Shown piece by piece: positions 33,793-42,041 of a stretch of 64,000 nucleotides of DNA. Each line of letters begins with the position of its first letter. The stretch's first letter is position 1. A program made the translations under genes and the position numbers. A model generated the notes under the pieces. That model saw only the letters and a list, made by a program, of their open reading frames with translations, was not told the origin of the DNA and did not search any database. Source of the DNA: CALDUY01 sp046350255 (GTDB lineage Bacteria; Planctomycetota; Planctomycetia; Gemmatales; Gemmataceae); contig JAXMAV010000010.1 in the NCBI GenBank assembly GCA_046350255.1, forward strand, positions 186,001 through 250,000. The letters run 5' to 3'.

Positions 33793-33984
33793 ATGGTAGA
33801 ACCTGCCGATCCCGACGACGCCCCGCGTCGTCCGTACAAGGAATACGAGGATCCCCACTTCCACGACGAGGATGAGGTCACCCCTCCGGCCGTCGACGAT
33901 CAACCCCGGCCTTCCGCGCCTCGTAACCCCTCCCCCCCCTCCCGCAAGCTTCCCCCGCCGCCCCGGCGCTTTTACGAAGACTGA
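33793..33984 (+). CDS. Small Pro-rich acidic hypothetical protein
   Basis: 63 residues from ATG 33793, with GGAG about 11 bases upstream; a GTG at 33754 would give 76. It is rich in Pro, Asp and Glu, with PRRPYKEYEDPHFHDEDE and a Pro/Ser-rich tail ending PPPPRRFYED. It is probably disordered, with no recognised domain. It lies 9 bases before the aldolase gene on the same strand, so the two are probably co-transcribed. It could be a real small protein or leader sequence. Confidence 0.5.
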   Translation: MVEPADPDDAPRRPYKEYEDPHFHDEDEVTPPAVDDQPRPSAPRNPSPPSRKLPPPPRRFYED

Positions 33985-33993
33985 GACCCCCTC

Positions 33994-34788
33994 ATGCGCG
34001 TCAACAACGTCAAGAACGCTCTTCGGGCTGGACAGCCCTCGGTCGGCACCTGGCTTTCGCTGGGCAGCATCACGGCCTCGCGCTTCCTCGCCCGCGCCGG
34101 CTTCGCCTGGCTCACCATCGATATCGAGCACAGCCTGGTGGACTGGGAAACCGCCACCCACATGTTCGCCACCATCGCCGACGCCGGCTGCACCGCGCTG
34201 GCCCGGGTTCCGGCCAACCGACACGACCACATCAAGCGCGTCCTCGACAACGGCGCCCATGGCGTGGTTGTCCCGATGGTCAACAGCCGCGCCGAGGCCG
34301 AGGCGGCTGTCTCCGCCTGTCTCTACCCGCCCACGGGCGACCGCTCCGTCGGCGGCAGCGTCCACGCCCTCAACTTCCAGTGCTCGCCCGCCGAGTACTA
34401 CGCCCGCGCCAACGCCGAGGTGATCGTCGTCCTCCAGTGCGAGCACATCCAGGCCGTCGAGAACGCCGATAGCATCTTCTCCGTCCCTGGCATCGATGCC
34501 ATCTTCGTCGGCCCCAACGACCTCGCCGCCAGCATGCGCAGCCCCGACGGCAAGCCCCCCTCCGCCGAGGCCACCGCCCAGGCGATGAAGACCATTCTTG
34601 CCGCCTGCAAGCGCAACAACGTCGCGGCTGGCGTCCACTGCTACAGCCCCGATGACGCCCGGGCCCGGATCGAGGAAGGCTGGCAGTTTATCGCCATTGG
34701 CAGCGAGCTGCGCATGATGATGGACTCCGCCAACGACATCGTCCGTCGGACCGGCCTTGGCCCCCAGGGCGAACTCGCTCGCTACTAA
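33994..34788 (+). CDS. HpcH/HpaI-family class II aldolase
   Basis: 264 residues, the normal length for the family. It has an (alpha/beta)8 barrel with conserved features: VGTWLSLGS at residues 17-25, IDIEHSLVDW near 43-52 (catalytic and metal-site region), GVVVPMVNSRAEAE near 90-103, and FVGPNDLAASM near 170-180 (metal/pyruvate site). Known members use a divalent metal to cleave 2-keto-3-deoxy acids to pyruvate or pyruvate analogues plus an aldehyde. The exact substrate cannot be read from the sequence; 2-keto-3-deoxy-rhamnonate-type sugars are one possibility. The ribosome site is weak. It is convergent with the kinase gene, 7 bases away. Confidence 0.9.
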   Translation: MRVNNVKNALRAGQPSVGTWLSLGSITASRFLARAGFAWLTIDIEHSLVDWETATHMFATIADAGCTALARVPANRHDHIKRVLDNGAHGVVVPMVNSRAEAEAAVSACLYPPTGDRSVGGSVHALNFQCSPAEYYARANAEVIVVLQCEHIQAVENADSIFSVPGIDAIFVGPNDLAASMRSPDGKPPSAEATAQAMKTILAACKRNNVAAGVHCYSPDDARARIEEGWQFIAIGSELRMMMDSANDIVRRTGLGPQGELARY

Positions 34789-34795
34789 GCCAGTC

Positions 34796-36811
34796 TCACA
34801 GGCTCAAGGGTAGGTGGATTTCGAACACCGTCCCCTGTCCCGCGGAGCTCTCTACCTGCACCTTGCCGTGCAGGTAGCGCTCCGTCAACAGCCGCGCCAG
34901 GTAGGTATACGGCCCCCGGTCGCGCCGGCTGGTATTCGGCGTCTCGCGCTTGAACATCTGCATCTGTTCTTCCGGCGTCAGCACCCCGTCGTGCCGCAGC
35001 CACAGCACCACCTGCCGGTCATCGCTAACCTGGTAGCCCACCCGGAGTTCGCCTCCCTCCGGTACCCACTCGCGCTCACCCTCCAGCAACGTCGAGAGCA
35101 CCCGGCGTAGCAGCATGGTGTCGGTGCGAATCACGAGCGGCTCGCCCGGCTGCACCACCAGCCGCCTCGTTCGCGGCGTGGGGAACCGCTGCCACCAGTC
35201 GCTCGCCCACTGCATCACGCCGGGCAGGTCGGTGTGCTCGGGCACCGGCTGCAGGTCGCCTTCCTCGGCTGCCGCCGCCTGGTGCTGGTAGACGATCTGG
35301 TCGAGCAGGTCCTCGGCCGAACGGATCAGCTTGCCGGTCAGCCCCGACAGTTGCGCGTCGAGTTCAGCCGCACCCACGCGAATCTCTGCCGACAGTTCGC
35401 GCACCACGTCCGCCGAGTTCATCATCTCCTGCAGGAACACCTTGTGCAGCATTCGTCGCCGTAGCGAATCCGAGATGTCCGACATCGTCACCAGGTAGAT
35501 CGGCTGGTCCTGCAACACCGGCAACGCGAGGAACCGCGCCTGCACGTCGAACGCGCCGGGCAGCCCATCCATCTCGGTGGTCACGTGGCAGATGCGTTCG
35601 ATGGGCAACGGGCACCCCTGCATCGCCTCCGAGACTGTCTGCGCCAGACCGCACAGTCGGCACCGCGGCGCCGTCCCACAGCCGTCACGCCCGTGGGCCG
35701 CTTCCACACAGCCAAACGCCTCGCCGGGACGCTTGCCGAGCAGTTCGTCCTCGGACTGCAGCCCCAGGAACGCCAGCGCCTTGGCGTTCGCCCCCACGAT
35801 CTGCCGCGTCCCGCTGATCACCAGGCTGGGAGTAGGCAGCGCCTCCATCAGTGTCTTCATCAGCGGGTTGGCTTCCAGCTGCGTCGATAGATGCACCACT
35901 TCCGCCAGCGAGGCCCGCTCGCGCGGTGGCTTGTACTGCGTCCGCCGCTGCCCCAGCAGCTCGGACACCGCCTCCAGCACCTGCTCCGCACTCTGGAACC
36001 GCTCGGCCGGATCCCGCGCCGTCAACCGGCTCAGTACCCGCGCCGTTGATTCGCGCACGTCCGGCCGCTCCTCCCGCACGTCCGGAAACGGCGAGTTCAT
36101 GATCATGTAGAACAGGTGCAGGAGATTCCGGGCCTGAAACGGCATCTTCCCCGTCAGACACACGTACATCGTCACCCCCAGGGCGTAGATGTCCGTGGTG
36201 ATGTTCGCTGTCCCCGCCTGCTGGCACAGCTCCGGTGCCAGATAGATCGGCGTCCCCGCCAGCCCCCGCGCTGCCGAGCGCGGCGTCAACGTGCCCAGCT
36301 CCTGCAACGATTTTCCTTCGTGGACCAGCAAGGCCGTTCCCAGGTCGGCGATCACCCCGCGCCCCGTCTCGTCGAGCAACACGTTGGCTGGCTTGATGTC
36401 CCGGTGGACCATCCCCAGCCCCTCGATCACCTCCAGCCCCTCGGCAATGTCGCGCACCAGTTCCAACGTGTGCATCTCGTCGAGCTTGCCGCCCGACTTC
36501 ACCAGCAGATCGTCGATGCTGCCACCCGGCATGTGCCGCAGCGCCAGGTATAGCCGGCCCTGCTCCTCGCCCGCGTCGAACACCTCGAGGATGCGCGGAT
36601 GATGGAAGCTGGCGATCAGCCGGGCCTCGCGCAGGAACAGCTCCTTGGTTTCTTCATCCACCTGCCGGTCGGTCTGCAACACCTTCAGCGCCACGCGCCG
36701 CCGTAGCAGCCCGTGCGACGCCAGGTAGACCGCGCCGAAGCTGCCCTCGCCGATCAGCGAGAGGATCTGATAGGGACCAACCGAGGCAAACGGTTCGAGG
36801 GGGACGTTCAT
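34796..36811 (-). CDS. Ser/Thr kinase fused to PAS and a degenerate histidine-kinase module
   Basis: A 671-residue protein, started at ATG 36811 behind GGAGGGAAG; the upstream extension is not protein-like. Residues 14-285 are a Ser/Thr kinase: GEGSFGAVYL loop, Lys43, HRDIKPAN at 137-144, DLG instead of DFG at 156-158, and APE at 192-194. Residues 320-445 are PAS-like with four Cys (368, 378, 384, 387) in CVEA...GCG...CRLC, a pattern I recall from sensor kinases. Residues 455-515 form a dimerisation helix pair where the phospho-acceptor His appears replaced by Gln461. Residues 555-671 have a GHKL-like fold, but the N-box Asn and DxGxG motif are missing (TLLEGEREW, HDGVLT). It is probably an active Ser/Thr kinase with a sensor/scaffold tail. 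It is cytoplasmic. Confidence 0.85.
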   Translation of the reverse strand: MNVPLEPFASVGPYQILSLIGEGSFGAVYLASHGLLRRRVALKVLQTDRQVDEETKELFLREARLIASFHHPRILEVFDAGEEQGRLYLALRHMPGGSIDDLLVKSGGKLDEMHTLELVRDIAEGLEVIEGLGMVHRDIKPANVLLDETGRGVIADLGTALLVHEGKSLQELGTLTPRSAARGLAGTPIYLAPELCQQAGTANITTDIYALGVTMYVCLTGKMPFQARNLLHLFYMIMNSPFPDVREERPDVRESTARVLSRLTARDPAERFQSAEQVLEAVSELLGQRRTQYKPPRERASLAEVVHLSTQLEANPLMKTLMEALPTPSLVISGTRQIVGANAKALAFLGLQSEDELLGKRPGEAFGCVEAAHGRDGCGTAPRCRLCGLAQTVSEAMQGCPLPIERICHVTTEMDGLPGAFDVQARFLALPVLQDQPIYLVTMSDISDSLRRRMLHKVFLQEMMNSADVVRELSAEIRVGAAELDAQLSGLTGKLIRSAEDLLDQIVYQHQAAAAEEGDLQPVPEHTDLPGVMQWASDWWQRFPTPRTRRLVVQPGEPLVIRTDTMLLRRVLSTLLEGEREWVPEGGELRVGYQVSDDRQVVLWLRHDGVLTPEEQMQMFKRETPNTSRRDRGPYTYLARLLTERYLHGKVQVESSAGQGTVFEIHLPLSL

Positions 36812-36923
36812 CTTCTTCCCTCCGTCGTGGACGGAGTAGCTGCACGCGAGAGGCGTTCCACCCCTGGGGCCCGCGCGTGGGGACCATTTTAATTCTACTG
36901 CATGTTGCCGCGCCAGGCTGCCC

Positions 36924-38852
36924 TCAGCGCCGCCAGTGAGGATCAATTCCATCCAGAGTCCAGGCAATTTGCTCCTCGGCGCCGGGTCGACGCGCCAGCA
37001 TCTCCCGTAGCTCCGGCACTGCTTCGCGCGCACGCGGCCCCAGCCGGTGTAACCCCGTCAGATATCCCGCCGCCCCCGACGACGTGCGTTCCTCGCGCAG
37101 ATGCTCCAGGAGCACCGGCACCGCCTTCTCCACCGAGGGCCCCAGGTCGAGCAGCTGCGACGCCAGCCGCCGTGAGTCGAGGGGCATCCCCGGCAGCCCC
37201 GTCGGATCGTCCCGCACCCAGTAGATGCGCTCCGGCTGATACAACTGCGGCTCCAGCAACAGCGCCAGCGCCAGCCGCGCCGTCCGCACCTCTCGCGCTG
37301 CCGACACCAGCGGATCGCGCAGATACCAGCGCGGCTCCAGCTCGTCGAGCAACGGGACCAGTTGCGGCGCTCGCTCTCGATCCAGCTGCGCCATCAGCCC
37401 CGGCACCGCCTCGGGTCCCAGACCGCGCAGCGCCTCCCGGATTGCCGCATTCACCGCCGAGGCCCGCTGGCCCAGCTGCGCCGAAAGCACCTCGATGGCC
37501 GGCAGCCCCATCCGCCCCAGCGCGGTCGCTGCCTCCACCGCCAGCGCATCGTCTCCTTCCAGCACCTCGAGCAGCGGATCGAACGCCCGCGGCCCCAGGT
37601 AGGCCAGGGTCCGCACGAAGTCCGGCCGGCGCTCTGTCGGCACCGAACGCAACCCCGCCCCCAGGATTGGTGCGGCTGGCGCTCCGTAGCTCCCCATCCG
37701 CTGCAACCGCTCCAGCGCGCACCCCTCCGTCTCGGTGATCGCCTGGCTCGCCAGCCGCAACGACGCTTCATTCCAGCCCGGCCGTATCGTCAGCGCCAGC
37801 AGGCCCCCCACCACCGTCAGGCCCAGCAGCGCCACCGCCGGCCGCTGCCTCAGCGAAACCGCGAAGTCACTCTCGATCAGCCGGCGGAAGATGGTCCGGC
37901 GGGTCGCCGGGTCGTCGTGGGCGTGGTAGATCTCTTCCAGATCGTCCGCGCTGAGCCCCGCCCCGCCCAGCCAGCGCAGGCTGCCCCAGCGCCCCACCCG
38001 TTGCAGCCCCCAGCCCACTCCCACCAGGATGCCCGCCCGAACGGTCACGGCCAGCAACGTCAGCCACCAGTAGCCCGGCGGTCGACTCAGCGAATAGCCC
38101 GCCAGGGGCAGCACGTCGCCCAGGTCGACCACCTGCACCACCTGGTCAGCCGTCCACATAGCCACGTCGCCCAGCGTGGGCCACGGCTGGCTCCCCAGGT
38201 CGCTCTGCATCGAGATCCACGCGCCCATTCCGGTCGCCATCGCCGCCCCGATGGTGAACAACCCCGGCAGCACGAAGACCTGATGGAACGCCGGCGGAAA
38301 CGTCTCGAGGAACCAGCGCAGCCCCTGCCGCCACGCCCGCACCACGTCGAACCCCAGCGACAGCACGAACACCGCCACCACCGTCTGGAGCGCCAACACC
38401 AGCCCCAGCGTCGCCAGGCTGCGCGGCCAAATCGTCGCCAGCGGCAGCTCGGTGGCATCGATCACGTCGAGCAGATCGAGGCCGCGCAGCGCGTGCGCCA
38501 GCGGGAACGCCAACCACTCCCACCACGCCGGGGTGCTGGTCCAGTGGAAGTGCTGCATCCCCAGGTAGCAGCCCATTTGAAACGCCAGCAGCCCGGCCAG
38601 CCCCACGAAGCAGATCAACTGCGTTGCCGCGTCCCAGGTCCGGCCCGAGTGCGCCACCAGCCGGACTCCATGCACCAGCTGCATCACCAGGAAGCCGACG
38701 GTCAGTCCCAATGGGACGAGCGCTGCGCCTCCCTCGCTGCCCGGGTCCTGCCACGGCACCCGCAGCGCCAGCCCCAGCCCGACGAACAACCAGGTACACG
38801 AACCCAGGGTCAGGCGGAAGGTCTGGCGCGACAGGTCAGCGGCCGAGGTCAT
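36924..38852 (-). CDS. Membrane protein with C-terminal HEAT repeats
   Basis: A 642-residue protein with AAGGGGGG about 11 bases before ATG 38852. About seven hydrophobic segments span residues 15-300, and a final membrane helix lies near 345-365. Residues 370-640 are helical HEAT-like repeats with recurring (V)P-x-L and LGxxAxxAVPxL patterns (GPRAFDPLLEVL, MGLPAIEVLSAQL, LGPEAVPGLMAQL, GPSVEKAVPVLLEHL). No enzyme domain is seen; HEAT repeats usually bind proteins. It lies between sulfatase and kinase genes in the same direction (40 and 112 base gaps), possibly in one transcript. Confidence 0.8.
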   Translation of the reverse strand: MTSAADLSRQTFRLTLGSCTWLFVGLGLALRVPWQDPGSEGGAALVPLGLTVGFLVMQLVHGVRLVAHSGRTWDAATQLICFVGLAGLLAFQMGCYLGMQHFHWTSTPAWWEWLAFPLAHALRGLDLLDVIDATELPLATIWPRSLATLGLVLALQTVVAVFVLSLGFDVVRAWRQGLRWFLETFPPAFHQVFVLPGLFTIGAAMATGMGAWISMQSDLGSQPWPTLGDVAMWTADQVVQVVDLGDVLPLAGYSLSRPPGYWWLTLLAVTVRAGILVGVGWGLQRVGRWGSLRWLGGAGLSADDLEEIYHAHDDPATRRTIFRRLIESDFAVSLRQRPAVALLGLTVVGGLLALTIRPGWNEASLRLASQAITETEGCALERLQRMGSYGAPAAPILGAGLRSVPTERRPDFVRTLAYLGPRAFDPLLEVLEGDDALAVEAATALGRMGLPAIEVLSAQLGQRASAVNAAIREALRGLGPEAVPGLMAQLDRERAPQLVPLLDELEPRWYLRDPLVSAAREVRTARLALALLLEPQLYQPERIYWVRDDPTGLPGMPLDSRRLASQLLDLGPSVEKAVPVLLEHLREERTSSGAAGYLTGLHRLGPRAREAVPELREMLARRPGAEEQIAWTLDGIDPHWRR

Positions 38853-38892
38853 GACACGACATCCCCCCTTGCGCGCTCCGGAACCCGGAACG

Positions 38893-40296
38893 TCAGCGGG
38901 GTGAAAGCCCCTTCAGGGGAAACAGACGCGACGGCGTGTGCTGCGCAGTCAGCACGGCTTCCAGCTTCCGCACCATCTCCGGGTGGTCCGCCGCCACATT
39001 GCGACTTTCCTCCGGATCCTCGCGCAGGTTGTACAGCTCGAGCGCGACGGGGCCCTTCATCAGCCCGCGCCGCACGCCTTTCCATTCGCCCACGCGAACC
39101 GCCTGCTGCCCCCCATAGCCCTGAAACTCCCATACCAGCTGCGCGTGCGCCGGCTGGGTCTTCCCGCGCAGCGTCGGCAAGAAGCTGATGCCATCCACCC
39201 CTGGCGGAATCCGGGAGGAAGCGCCCACCACATCCATCAGAGTAGGCAGCAGGTCCGGGAAATAGGCCACGTGTTCGCTCACTTTTCCTGGCGCGATCGT
39301 ACCTGGCCAGCACGCCAGCAGCGGCACACGTAGCCCTCCCTCGTAGACCGACCCCTTCCGCCCACGCAGCTTCCCCACCGACTGGAAGAAGTTGGTGTCC
39401 ACGCCGCCCACGTCGTGCGTCGCCCCGTTGTCGGACGTGAACAGGACCAGCGTGTTTTTATCGAGATCTAGCTCGTGCAGCTTCTCGCGCAGCCGGCCCA
39501 CGGTCTGGTCTAGCCGGGTGATCATCGCCGCGTAGGCAGCTCGTGGTGTCGGATGCGGCGAATAGCCCTTCTTCCCGTCGTAGGCTGGGTCTTCCCACTT
39601 CTTCGCCAGGTACGGCTTCAGCCATGATGGCTCGGCCTGCAGCGCCAGGTGAGGCAGGGTTAGCGGCAGGAACAGGAAGAACGGCCGGTCGCGCTGCTTC
39701 TCCACGAACGCCAGCGCTTCCTGCTCGAACAGGTCGTGCGAATGCTGCTTGCCCGTCCGGATCTGGTTGTCTGGGTACTCCACCCGAGCGGTGTTTCGCC
39801 ACAGGTACTTCGGGTAGTAGTAGTGGGCGTGCGCCTGACAGTTGTAGCCGAAGAACAGGTCGAACCCGCGCTTCACCGGGTCGCTTTCCGAGCCGGGCGG
39901 CCCCAGGCCCCACTTCCCCATGGCTCCGGTGGCATACCCCTCGCGCTTCAGCAGTTCGGGTAGCATCACCTCCGAGGTCGGCACCGGGGCCTGCCCCTCC
40001 TTGCCCACCGAGCGGTTATCGCGGATCCAGGCATGCCCACCATGTTTGCCCGTCATCAGACAGCATCGCGACGGCGCGCACACGGGCGAGCCTGAGTAGA
40101 ACTGAGTGAACCGCAGCCCCTCCGCCGCCATGCGGTCCAGGTGGGGTGTCTGGATCTTGCTCTGCCCGTAACAACCCAGTTCGCCGTAGCCCAGATCGTC
40201 TGCCACGATCAGGATCACATTGGGCTTCGGCGCGGCCAGCGCCGAGCCTCCCCATACCAGGGCGATCCCGGCCGCTAGCCACCACATGCTGCGCAT
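38893..40296 (-). CDS. Secreted type I sulfatase (arylsulfatase-like)
   Basis: A 467-residue protein. ATG 40296 is chosen because it begins a good signal peptide (MRSMWWLAAGIALVWGG, cleavage near ALA-A). The hallmark CAPSR at residues 73-77, with Cys73, is the C-x-P-S-R site converted to formylglycine by a sulfatase-maturating enzyme in known sulfatases. Metal ligands appear as VADDLGYGELG near 31-41 and TSDNGATHDVG in the middle. The length is normal. It probably hydrolyses sulfate esters of glycans outside the cytoplasm, in line with the many sulfatases of planctomycetes; the substrate is unknown. No maturase gene is in the window. It may share a transcript with the upstream 238-residue secreted protein (54-base gap). 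Confidence 0.93.
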   Translation of the reverse strand: MRSMWWLAAGIALVWGGSALAAPKPNVILIVADDLGYGELGCYGQSKIQTPHLDRMAAEGLRFTQFYSGSPVCAPSRCCLMTGKHGGHAWIRDNRSVGKEGQAPVPTSEVMLPELLKREGYATGAMGKWGLGPPGSESDPVKRGFDLFFGYNCQAHAHYYYPKYLWRNTARVEYPDNQIRTGKQHSHDLFEQEALAFVEKQRDRPFFLFLPLTLPHLALQAEPSWLKPYLAKKWEDPAYDGKKGYSPHPTPRAAYAAMITRLDQTVGRLREKLHELDLDKNTLVLFTSDNGATHDVGGVDTNFFQSVGKLRGRKGSVYEGGLRVPLLACWPGTIAPGKVSEHVAYFPDLLPTLMDVVGASSRIPPGVDGISFLPTLRGKTQPAHAQLVWEFQGYGGQQAVRVGEWKGVRRGLMKGPVALELYNLREDPEESRNVAADHPEMVRKLEAVLTAQHTPSRLFPLKGLSPR

Positions 40297-40350
40297 GAAG
40301 GCAATTCCCCGTAGGCTGCCCATCCTTCGGTCGCCACCACGCCCCCGGAC

Positions 40351-41067
40351 CTACTTTGCTGCCGGGGCTGGCTCGGCGATGATCATGATCATCGAGATCT
40401 GTGGCTGATTGTCGTTGATGAGGTCCATCACCGCCTCGTTGTCCGCATCCTTGCCCTTGCCCTTGCCCTTGGCCGGTTTTGGCTTGGGGGCGGGACTGGT
40501 CGGCTTCTTCATCACCAACGTCACCTGCACGATCTGGTCCGTCTGCACGTCGCCGAACTCGGCCTTGAACCCGGGCATCTTCGGATCGCTGCCCTTCAAT
40601 TCCTTCAGCTCGGCCTTGGTCATCCGCTTGATCTTGCCCTTCTCGTCGAACTCTTCCTTCGGCCGCGCCGTCCGCACGATCACGTCATCGGTCGCCGAGA
40701 GTTCGATATCCTTGGTCGTCATCTGGTACATGGTGGCCTGCGCTCGCATCAGCGCCTGCCGGGCCTGCAGCATCGCCTGCGGGTTCCCCCGCGCATAGGC
40801 CATCTGCGCCTGCGCCTGGGCAATCGACTGCAGGGCGCCGGGATTGATTGTCGGCACGCTCACCTGGAGGCGGATCATCCGCTTGTCTTCATAGATGGCG
40901 CCGATCTTGCCCGTCAGCACGCCGGCGCGTACCATCTTCGACTCGGCCGGCGCGTCCGAATCCTTGTCCTTGTCCTTGTCCGCCTTCTTCTGGGCGTCCG
41001 CGGTGGACCCCAGCAGCAGCATCACCGGAATCGCCAGTGTCGCCACCCACCTGAGCGCGAATCGCAT
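40351..41067 (-). CDS. Secreted Lys-rich hypothetical protein
   Basis: A 238-residue protein with a signal peptide (MRFALRWVATLAIPVMLLLGSTADA), a GGAGGG ribosome site and a promoter upstream. The mature part starts with KDKDKD-type charged repeats. It continues with a beta segment (GVLTGKIGAIYEDKRMIRLQV), an Ala/Gln-rich helix and a DIELSATDDVIVRTARPKEEFDEKG segment, then a KPKPAKGKGKGKD linker and the tail QISMIMIIAEP. I do not recognise a named family; it resembles small planctomycete periplasmic proteins seen alongside sulfatases. The function is unknown. Confidence 0.75.
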   Translation of the reverse strand: MRFALRWVATLAIPVMLLLGSTADAQKKADKDKDKDSDAPAESKMVRAGVLTGKIGAIYEDKRMIRLQVSVPTINPGALQSIAQAQAQMAYARGNPQAMLQARQALMRAQATMYQMTTKDIELSATDDVIVRTARPKEEFDEKGKIKRMTKAELKELKGSDPKMPGFKAEFGDVQTDQIVQVTLVMKKPTSPAPKPKPAKGKGKGKDADNEAVMDLINDNQPQISMIMIIAEPAPAAK

Positions 41068-41119
41068 CGTCCGCCCTCCTCGGTAAACAGAATCTCACGC
41101 GCACCCCTGTATTGAACCC

Positions 41120-41148
41120 ACTCTAGCCGCATTCGGACCGCCGGGCAA
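41120..41148 (-). promoter_or_regulatory. Promoter of the 238-residue secreted protein gene
   Basis: On the minus strand TTGCCC and TAGAGT are separated by 17 bases, ending about 50 bases before the start codon at 41067. It lies back-to-back with the hisF promoter. Confidence 0.5.
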
Positions 41149-41174
41149 GTGGCAACCCGCTGGCGCGCACCCGG

Positions 41175-41203
41175 TTGACCGCCGCGCACCGGGACCGTAC
41201 AGT
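41175..41203 (+). promoter_or_regulatory. Housekeeping-type promoter of hisF
   Basis: TTGACC and TACAGT are spaced by 17 bases, ending 28 bases before ATG 41232. It is a good sigma-70-like match. Confidence 0.65.
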
Positions 41204-41231
41204 GGTGGTATTCAGGAGAGCTTGCCACCCG

Positions 41232-42038
41232 ATGTTGAGTCGACGAATCATCCCCTGTCTGGACATCGCCCAAGGTCGGGTTGTCAAAGGCGTCAATTTC
41301 GTGAATCTCCGCGACGCTGGCGACCCTGTTGAGGTGGCCCGCCGCTACGAGGAGCAGGGCGCCGACGAACTCGTGTTTCTCGACATCTCTGCCAGCCATG
41401 AAGGCCGCGCCATCCTCGAAGATGTCGTCCGCCGCGTGGCCGAGCAGATCTTCATGCCCTTCACAGTCGGCGGCGGGATCCGCACCCTTGACGACGCCAC
41501 CCGCCTGATCCAGGCCGGCGCCGAAAAGGTCAGCATCAACTCCGCCGCCGTGAAGACGCCCGAACTGATCCGCGAGGTCTCGCTGAAGTTTGGCCGCTGC
41601 GCCACCGTCGTTAACATCGACCCGCGCCGGGTCCAGCGCGATGGCCGCACCGTCTGGGAAGTGCACATCAACGGTGGTCGTCTCCCCACCGGGCTCGAGG
41701 CCGTTGCCTGGGCTCGTCGTGTCGAGGAACTTGGCGCCGGCGAGATCGTTCTCACCTCAATGGATGCCGATGGCACCAAGAACGGCTACGACCTCGAAAT
41801 GACCCGCGCCGTCTCCGAGGCTGTCTCCATCCCCGTCGTCGCTTCCGGGGGCGCCGGCCATCCCGATCACCTGTTCCGCGTTCTTACCGACGGCAAGGCC
41901 GACGCCGCTCTCGCCGCCAGCATCTTCCATTATAATGAGTTCAGCATCCCCGCCACCAAGTCCTATCTGGCCCAGCGAGGGGTGCCCGTTCGTCTACTGT
42001 CCGATGATCACGTCCCTTCGAGCGTTGGGAGAGCCTGA
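41232..42038 (+). CDS. hisF: Imidazole glycerol phosphate synthase subunit HisF
   Basis: A 268-residue cytoplasmic TIM-barrel enzyme, started at ATG 41232 behind AGGAGAG. Catalytic Asp11 (IPCLDIAQGRVVKG) and Asp130 (VVNIDPRR) are present, as are the phosphate-binding loops VGGGIRTLDD and ASGGAGHPDH. HisF takes ammonia from HisH and converts PRFAR to imidazole-glycerol phosphate and AICAR in histidine synthesis. A short C-terminal tail (LLSDDHVPSSVGRA) is unusual. hisH and other his genes are not in the window. Instead pilT-like, gspE-like, cvpA-like and ABC genes follow on the same strand, the first after 3 bases. Confidence 0.97.
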   Translation: MLSRRIIPCLDIAQGRVVKGVNFVNLRDAGDPVEVARRYEEQGADELVFLDISASHEGRAILEDVVRRVAEQIFMPFTVGGGIRTLDDATRLIQAGAEKVSINSAAVKTPELIREVSLKFGRCATVVNIDPRRVQRDGRTVWEVHINGGRLPTGLEAVAWARRVEELGAGEIVLTSMDADGTKNGYDLEMTRAVSEAVSIPVVASGGAGHPDHLFRVLTDGKADAALAASIFHYNEFSIPATKSYLAQRGVPVRLLSDDHVPSSVGRA

Positions 42039-42041
42039 CCC

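Noticed and set aside
37362..39188. A 608-codon plus-strand frame rich in His, Gln and Arg
   Set aside because: It covers parts of the HEAT-membrane and sulfatase genes and has the composition of a reverse-complement shadow.
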